Shown: one piece after another, positions 58,085 to 64,000 of the stretch
Position numbering within the stretch: the first letter of the stretch is position 1
How the letters are laid out: the number at the start of each line of letters is the position of its first letter
Assembly: GCA_905221615.1 (NCBI GenBank)
Contig: CAJNDT010000957.1
Coordinates: 297,794 to 361,793, forward strand
Reading direction: 5' to 3'
Source of the DNA: Symbiodinium sp. CCMP2592
Lineage: Eukaryota; Sar; Dinophyceae; Suessiales; Symbiodiniaceae
Length of the DNA: 64,000 nucleotides
Position numbers and translations under genes: made by a program
The notes under the pieces: model-generated
The model's database searches: none
What the model was told of the DNA's origin: nothing
Seen by the model: the letters and a program-made list of their open reading frames with translations, nothing else

Positions 58085-58958
58085 CTGGAGCAAGAGAACC
58101 TGGCCTGACCACAAAGCTGGACGAAGAATGCAATGCACGCCTTGAGCGCAGGTCAGGTTGTCACCCTAAATGAGATGATAAGGCTTTATGTAAAAGTTCG
58201 AAAATGCACTACAAGTAGGGAGGCTTTTGCAATTTGCAAAATACTCTGTCGTAGCAGTCGAACACCACTAGGACGCTCAGGGCCCTAATGCTCTGCAACT
58301 CTGAGCCCCGAAGCCTACCTCCCCACTCAAAAACAAAAAAAAGTAGGTGAAGCATCCCTAAACGCTAACCCACCAAAGCCCTAACGCCGAACCCCCTAAA
58401 CCCTAAACCCCCAAACCCCGAACCCTATAAACCCTCAATCCCTAACCCCAAGAAGCCCTGAAAACATAAAGCAAACGCAGGTCCGACAGGGCGGCGACCC
58501 GAGCAAGACCTTCACGCCGAGCTCTGCTGGGGGATTTCAGGCTCTCCTTTAGGGGGGCTCAGGAGTTTTGGGATTTTAGGGGTCAAGGGCTTAGAGTTTG
58601 GGGTTTTGGGGTTTAAAGTTTGGGGCTTCAGGGTTTAGGAGTTAGGGGCTTTGGTTAGGCAGTTTAGGGTTTAATTAGGGTTTAGGGTCATCCAGGCGGG
58701 CTGGACGATTTAGGGAGGGGTCTAGGGCTTTGGCCCGTGGCTTTCGAGATATTAAATCGTTTTCGGGCTTATGGGATGGGTTTGAGGCTCAAGTTAGGTT
58801 TTAGGGATTAACACTTCCGGGTCCAAGGTTATAAAGATCGTTTGTGTGAAGATTGTGTACATATATGGGTTACGGGGTTTGTGCGGACCTTGCATGGGAT
58901 GTGACTGATGGTCGTTCCTAGGGCGGGGCTTCCGGAATCTGAAGGACCGGCCAGGCTC

Positions 58959-59058
58959 AGGGGCCCAAAAAATTGTCTACTGTTTTGGGGGTTCCTTATT
59001 ATGATCACAGTATAATTTACCCCAAAACCCTATTCTACTTGTTAAGGCCCCCACATTA
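58959..59058. repeat. F2 TIR element
   Basis: It has CTACTGTTTTGGGGGTTCCT, ATGATCACAGTATAATTTAC and the end TTGTTAAGGCCCCCACATTA. The left tip is degraded. Confidence 0.8.
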
Positions 59059-59083
59059 CATGCGTGGAGGCTTTCGGGTTGAG

Positions 59084-59224
59084 GGCTCCGTGTGTACGGT
59101 TTGGGCAGATGCATTGGTGGCTGGCGACGACGCAGAGAGGGTTGGGTCCGTTGTGCTCGCCGGCGAGCTGAGCGAGGGAGCATTGCTACACCAGACCGAT
59201 GCCTCCAAAAGAGTCTGGGGTTAA
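59084..59224 (+). CDS. Candidate terminal exon, unknown function
   Basis: It follows GGTTGAG|G directly after an F2 element and reads GSVCTVWADALVAGDDAERV then GSVVLAGELSEGALLHQ, with a stop at 59224 (47 codons). No family is recognised. An 88-codon minus ORF (58977-59243) lies opposite. Confidence 0.35.
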   Translation, partial: GSVCTVWADALVAGDDAERVGSVVLAGELSEGALLHQTDASKRVWG

Positions 59225-59359
59225 TAATTTTAATGGGCCCCAAAACCCTTAATTAGTAGCCATTGTAGTAACCCTTATAGACCCCTTTCAAAGGAACCCT
59301 TACAGGTTTGATGCGCGTGACTTCGACAGGTGGGCCAGACGTGCGCTGCAATTAAATAT

Positions 59360-59450
59360 AAGGGCCGCTTTGGGGCCCCGTGTGGGGCCCAGCACGTACC
59401 ACAACCACAACAAGGAACCCCCCAAAAAATAGTATAGGTAATATAGTACC
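59360..59450. repeat. F2 partial element, inverted
   Basis: AAGGAACCCCCCAAAAAATA and GTATAGGTAATATAGTA are the inverse of the F2 left half. Confidence 0.6.
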
Positions 59451-59749
59451 TGGTAACCATGTCGACCCCGCGGTGCGAAACAGATTGGTCGCCCGACCCA
59501 TCGTTAAGTGCATGTCCGTTTTCAAAAACCGCAAGCATCATGGGAAGTTTGGGACTGCAATAAAAGGCACAGAGCTAAGTTGGAACGGCCGCGGGTGAGT
59601 CAGGATTACGGCTAAGACGGAAACCTCTGGGCTTAAGTTCACGAAGCATGCGTTCGGTGAGTTCAGCACATTACCCCTCTACAAACGCAACATGTAGTGC
59701 CGAATTCTTATCTTCGGGCCGCGCACCCAACAACCTAATACACTGACCT

Positions 59750-59846
59750 ACCCTAAGGCCCCAGAGTAGTTCCTTTTTGGGGTTCATATATAGAGTCCTA
59801 TGAGGTAATCCCAAAAAGGAATTACTTTTGGGGCCTAATTATGGGC
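59750..59846. repeat. F3 TIR element
   Basis: TACCCTAAGGCCCCAGAGTA and TTACTTTTGGGGCCTAATTA, with TTCCTTTTTGGGGTTCATAT inside. Confidence 0.85.
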
Positions 59847-60167
59847 AACCTCGAGCGATTGATGCACAGCATTTTTCAGGCAGGTACCCTCAGCTCCATT
59901 GCCTGTGTCCCACAACCCCCAGCATTGTAAAGCCGCATAAAACCTATTATACCCAAAACCCCAAACCCCAAACCCTTGTAATGACATCGAACCCCACTTA
60001 AAATCCTATTCTAATCATTAAGGCCCCTATAATATACCCAAACCCCAAACCCTTTCTCGTTTCGGAGACGACCCCAGCATGCCAGCGAACGACAGTGACA
60101 GGGCGGCGGTGGCTGTGCCGTCCCGTTTCAGACCATGGACTCCAAGGAGCCGGCCGCGGTATGTGGT

Positions 60168-60262
60168 TTACCCATAGGCCCCATAGTAGTTCCTTTTTGG
60201 TGTTCATATTTTTCAATCCTATAAAGTAATCCCGAAAAGGAACTACTATGGGGCCTATAGGT
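60168..60262. repeat. F3 TIR element
   Basis: TTACCCATAGGCCCCATAGT and ACTATGGGGCCTATAGGTAG are near-perfect inverted ends. Confidence 0.9.
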
Positions 60263-60387
60263 AGTGTGCATGGTGTTTAGTTAGGGTTTAGATGTGAAGT
60301 TTGCGGGTTTCTGGAGCATTTGTATTCGGAATTGCGAGGGCGCAAGCGGGGTGTACCCTAAACTGTAAAGATCGTGGTATTGGGCCC

Positions 60388-60500
60388 ATATTATCGAGGC
60401 CTGAATCATTACCTATACTATTTTGGTGGTTCCTGATCATAGTTATAGCATAATACGCCCAAAAACCCTATTCTAATTACTAAGGTCCCCATATATAGGG
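60388..60500. repeat. F2 TIR element
   Basis: ATATTATCGAGGCCTGAATC and ATTACTAAGGTCCCCATATA, with CCTATACTATTTTGGTGGTT inside. Confidence 0.85.
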
Positions 60501-60696
60501 TTCACTTGACCTCACATTCGTTGGGTCCCCTGCTGGGTCACCCTGCTACCAGCGAGGACTTCGCCATGCATGGCAGAATGTCCCGACCTCGACTGCCCGG
60601 TTTGTCATGGGGTTTAGGATTTAGGATTGAGAAAACGAGAATCAGGAAGTGCTTGAGTATGAAGAAATTTGAAATTACGGCAGAGTTCAGAAGGAA

Positions 60697-60756
60697 GGCA
60701 TTTGCCATCGACCAGCGATGTATGTGGCTGTTGGGGATGATGAAGCGGCCAGGGCT
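60697..60756 (+). CDS. Candidate terminal exon
   Basis: After AGAAGGAAG|G a frame reads ICHRPAMYVAVGDDEAARAF and ends VA-stop near 60756. A different frame (60506-60763) is also open. Low support. Confidence 0.25.
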
Positions 60757-60903
60757 TTTGTAGCTTAAGGATCTGACTGACGCTTTCAGCTTGCAAGCAG
60801 AGGGGCTTTCCGGGTTCGGGGGCTTAGGTGCCGCGGGTCCTGAGGACTTTTCCAGCTCGAAGCAGGTATATCGCTTAGCCGTCGTTTGCCAGATTTAGAA
60901 AAG

Positions 60904-61392
60904 ATGCGTTGTGTGCTCTTGCCGGCCATGGCTCTGATAGGTCCCTCAATCCTCGTTGGGGCAATTCGGGATGGCCGCCAGGTGCATTCGTCCCGAGGGG
61001 TCGTGGCCGAACGAGATGCTACGGACTTCAAGAGCACCAGCACCTTCGACCAGGATGCCGCCGGCACTCAAATTCTGGAAGGTACATCTCCATCTCCGGA
61101 AGAGATTTGCTGCGTCTGCGGAGGCAACGAATTTCCGATGTCTAAGAGCGTTGGATGCCCTCCAACATGTGGGCAGAGAGATGGCTACGGAGGGTGCAGA
61201 GTGGCGGATGAGAGACGGGTGATATACAGGACCACCCCCACGACGACGACTGCATGGAAGCCTAGCTTCATGTGCTGCGTATGTCAAGTCGGGTTCGGAT
61301 GGGAAGAAATCACTTTACCAGCAGGCAGCAGTTGTCCGCCGCCGTGTACGAAGAAGCGAAACAACGCAGGCGACTTTCCATGCACCGTCTAG
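60904..61392 (+). CDS. Secreted cysteine-rich protein, two CCxC...CPPxC repeats, 162 aa
   Basis: An uninterrupted ORF. The N-terminus (MRCVLLPAMALIGPSILVGA) looks like a signal peptide cleaved near residue 20, followed by a hydrophilic linker to residue 67. Two tandem Cys modules follow. In the first, Cys are at 69, 70, 72, 85, 89 and 98 (CCVC, CPPTC). In the second they are at 124, 125, 127, 144, 148 and 160 (CCVC, CPPPC). A Thr/Pro linker separates them. All twelve Cys outside the signal lie in the modules, which suggests disulfide-bonded extracellular domains. I do not recognise the domain and no function is proposed. I chose the ATG at 60904 because it directly precedes the hydrophobic stretch. 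An intron at GAAG|GTACAT is possible but not needed to keep the frame open. Confidence 0.7.
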   Translation: MRCVLLPAMALIGPSILVGAIRDGRQVHSSRGVVAERDATDFKSTSTFDQDAAGTQILEGTSPSPEEICCVCGGNEFPMSKSVGCPPTCGQRDGYGGCRVADERRVIYRTTPTTTTAWKPSFMCCVCQVGFGWEEITLPAGSSCPPPCTKKRNNAGDFPCTV

Positions 61393-63420
61393 GTCTGCCT
61401 TTCGGGGCACGTGTTGTGATCTCGCCCAGAGAACCAACTGCGCTCTTTGGGGTATCTGTAAACAGGATTATCGAGAATCTGCAAATCCATGCAAAATGGC
61501 AGGCTGGGGCCGGCTGGGGTTCGATTTAGGCTTGGGAGTTTGCGAACTCGACTTTTGCTTCTTGGGGTGGCGATTTGCTAAGCTACGGGCACGAGGGTTT
61601 GGATGAGCACGAGGAGGCTGTGGGGGGCTTGTTTGAACTGAGGTGTTCCGCATCACTTTCCTGAAAATCCTGCACAACATTTTTTCCACATTGCAAGCTC
61701 TGCCACGCCTTGGGTCTAAGGTTGAAAGGGCATGTACGCGTTAGTGTCTGAAAGAGGGACCACCCTCCTGCAACGTAGCAGCTTTACGAGGTATAGCAGT
61801 ATAGCAGTCTACCACCTGTAGAACTAATGCCCCCGGAATTTCGCGGTTTCGGGCCCCACATTCAATTTAAAAGGGACAACATTAGGGGGGGGCTAGATCT
61901 GTATGTGTTTTAATTGAACGAAGAGTACAGTATAGTACTAAAGACAGCAGAGCTTTAGGGTTTAAGGGTTTAGGGCTCAGGGCTGAAGCGCTTTATAGAG
62001 CCAAAGATTACAGCTGTACTGTACTACAGAGAGTAGAGCTTTAGGGTTTAAGGGTTGAGGGCTCAGGGCTAAAGCTTTAGGGCTTGGGGCTTTAGGGCTT
62101 AAAGTTTAGGGTTCGAGGTTTAGGGCTTGGGGCTTTAGTAGGGCCTCAGGGCTCCAGGCTTAGGATAGCTAGCAACTGGGAGTCCGGGTACGTGGATGCA
62201 CCGAACCGAAACCCCCCTAATATAAAAACTAAACCTCCGAAATCCAGTTTTAATATTAGGCAGGGGCGGGGGGAGGGGCCCTTTAATATTAATTAGGGGG
62301 AATGGATTATGGAAAGACTTCATCAAGCGCGCAGGAGTTACGAGACAGCGCGTGGAAGTTTAGGCGGCTTGCAACACTATTCCCGCTCGCTTTGAGAATC
62401 CGGGCACTTGCCGCCGTGATTTTTCGAGCAGTAGCCGTTTTCAAGGGTTTCGCACGACAACCAACCGAATTCGTGATTCTGCCGCTGACGAGCCCCAAAT
62501 ATTTATACTTCTAAGAAGACTGTTCACCTGGTGGTGTTTTTGGCTATGGGTGCTATGGGTGCCAGGTTGTGTTTCGCAATCATTCTGGCGGTATTTCCTG
62601 AGTCCCGCGAAATCACCTGCCAGACTCGGCCAAGTGTCTGCTTTCGAAACTCCAGGCAGGTTTGCGCCTTCGGTTTTTTATAGGGGTTTTTGGGGTTCAG
62701 GGTTTAGGGTTTAGGGTCTCCATTGCAAATAACATGACAAGCCGAAACCACTGCAGACATGTCTCGAGGTCAATGATGCCAAAGCTAGATTTCAATGACA
62801 GCCATCATCTCGCGCGGATGGAGAAGGCCAGAGCTGTCATGGCCGATTCCTCCTTGGTCCTTATACAGACCCTCGGCACGGCCAGTTTCGCCACCAGTGC
62901 CAGTTTGGTTTGGCCGCGTCGGTGCTATTGTCAAATTGTGATCAGTATCCTGCTCACCTAGATATTACTTCTCAGGTCGCCGCGTTCCTGCCGTCATTCC
63001 TGTTCGGGTGCCTGTTTCACTCCAGCCATTGCAGTTGCATGTCCGCGAAGAGCTGTAGCAGTAGCCGAACCTACGAAAAGCAGGCTCGTGGCGTCTTGTG
63101 ACTATTGCTACTGTTACTTGGCATCGTTGTTATGAGGCGTGTTTGCTACGGTTTCTCTTACATGTAACCCTGTTGCTAATACCTTGCTGCTTTTCTTGTT
63201 CATATGCTTTTCGGGTTCCTGCCGGTACTACGTATGTTGGTTGTGATATTTCTTCAACTTGAGTTGCTGTTCTTGTTTGTTCCCATGACTTGAGCATCAT
63301 ACTGCATATTTTCGAGGGCTCGGTGAACCAGCACAGCTTTGACTCTCACTGCGGTTGCTATAACCTCTGTCTCTAGATTTCAACTTGTTTGTATCGTGAT
63401 TGGTTGTCATTGCAGCTGTT
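61393..63420. other. Repeat-bearing stretch with weak exon candidates
   Basis: 61960-62150 is a degenerate tandem of GGCTTTAGGGTTTAAGGGTT-type units. 62205-62297 holds a short imperfect inverted repeat (CCCCCCTAATATAAAAACTA against TTTTAATATTAGGCAGGGGC). The ORF 62302-62514 is open without recognisable homology. Confidence 0.4.
62769..62961 (+). CDS. Candidate exon or short ORF, unknown function
   Basis: It follows TCTCGAG|G, reads MPKLDFNDSHHLARMEKARA, then VLIQTLGTASFATSASLVW, and stops at 62961. The opposite strand is interrupted by stops, which favours the plus reading. No family is recognised. Confidence 0.3.
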
Positions 63421-63424
63421 TGTC

Positions 63425-63639
63425 TCTTTGCGAACACGGCCCATTACTACTTCTGTGCCGTCGGCGACAACGACGTCCGCTGCCACTACCACTACCACCT
63501 ACTGCCGCCGCTACCACAACCGCTAGCACCACCATCAATACTGCTACTTTTGCTGCTGCTGCTGCTACAGCAACAGCGACAACAACAACATCAACAACAA
63601 CAGCAACAACCACAACAACAACAACTACTACTACTACTG

Positions 63640-63699
<60 letters not shown>

Positions 63700-63725
63700 T
63701 TGCCACTACTCTTACCACTACTACT

Positions 63726-63787
<62 letters not shown>

Positions 63788-64000
63788 CCTGCCACCATTA
63801 CTCCTATGCGGCCCCCCCTTCCATATCAAGAAAGAACAAAGAACGGCAAGTTTGCCGTACAAACTTGGTCAATCATCGGCCCTCGTTTCCCGGCACACTG
63901 TCCTACTACTACAACAACTACAACTACTACTACTACCACTACCACTACCACTACCACTACCACTACCACTACCACTACCACTACCACTACCACTACCACT
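63425..64000. repeat. Trinucleotide/hexanucleotide tract to the window end
   Basis: Mixed ACC/ACA/GCT triplets grade into pure (ACT)n at about 63640-63785. There is a unique interruption at 63787-63900, then (CTA)n and (CCACTA)n to the last base. The 151-codon minus ORF (poly-Val) is an artefact. Confidence 0.95.

Noticed and set aside
63407..63862. 151-codon poly-Val minus ORF
   Set aside because: It is a translation of the ACT/ACC repeat tract.

Overview
The window reads as nuclear DNA of a dinoflagellate, most likely Symbiodiniaceae or a close relative. Three genes can be recognised by protein family, and I rebuilt their exons by matching family motifs and codon phase. Every intron in those three models ends in AG followed by exon G. 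Of 27 introns, about 17 begin with GC, 5 with GA and only 5 with GT. GC and GA donors with AG|G acceptors are known from Symbiodiniaceae genomes. All supported genes lie on the plus strand, and TTTAGGG/CCCTAAA heptamers are scattered throughout. No rRNA, tRNA, CRISPR array or prokaryotic operon was seen.

Layout: 1-10 kb is repeat-rich, with weak exon pairs (5139-5864) and one ORF (6268-6654). A small three-exon gene of unknown function lies at 10598-11762. From 12 to 25 kb there are terminal-inverted-repeat (TIR) elements, microsatellites and unassigned coding-like blocks. An SLC35F/THI74-like drug/metabolite-superfamily (DMT) transporter spans 25143-30177 in 11 exons. A DGAT2-type diacylglycerol acyltransferase follows 135 bp later on the same strand (about 30312-40088, at least 13 exons, with a 21-nt microexon). 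A PfkB-family sugar kinase occupies about 43965-49182, with its 3' end unresolved. A gene of unknown function starts at 54496. An intronless gene at 60904-61392 encodes a secreted protein with two CCxC...CPPxC repeats. The window ends in a long trinucleotide/hexanucleotide tract.

The dominant structure is a large set of short (about 80-120 bp) non-coding TIR elements in at least 16 families (called F1-F17 here). They lie between genes and inside introns: at least 12 of the 27 introns in the three recognised genes carry one. In several cases an element end coincides with the splice donor or acceptor, as expected for introner elements. One element interrupts the last DGAT2 exon.

The transporter and DGAT2 are adjacent and co-directional, but I see nothing that proves a shared pathway. 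Exon boundaries are hand-derived inferences. Gene identity is firm for DGAT2, the transporter and the sugar kinase, and weak elsewhere.
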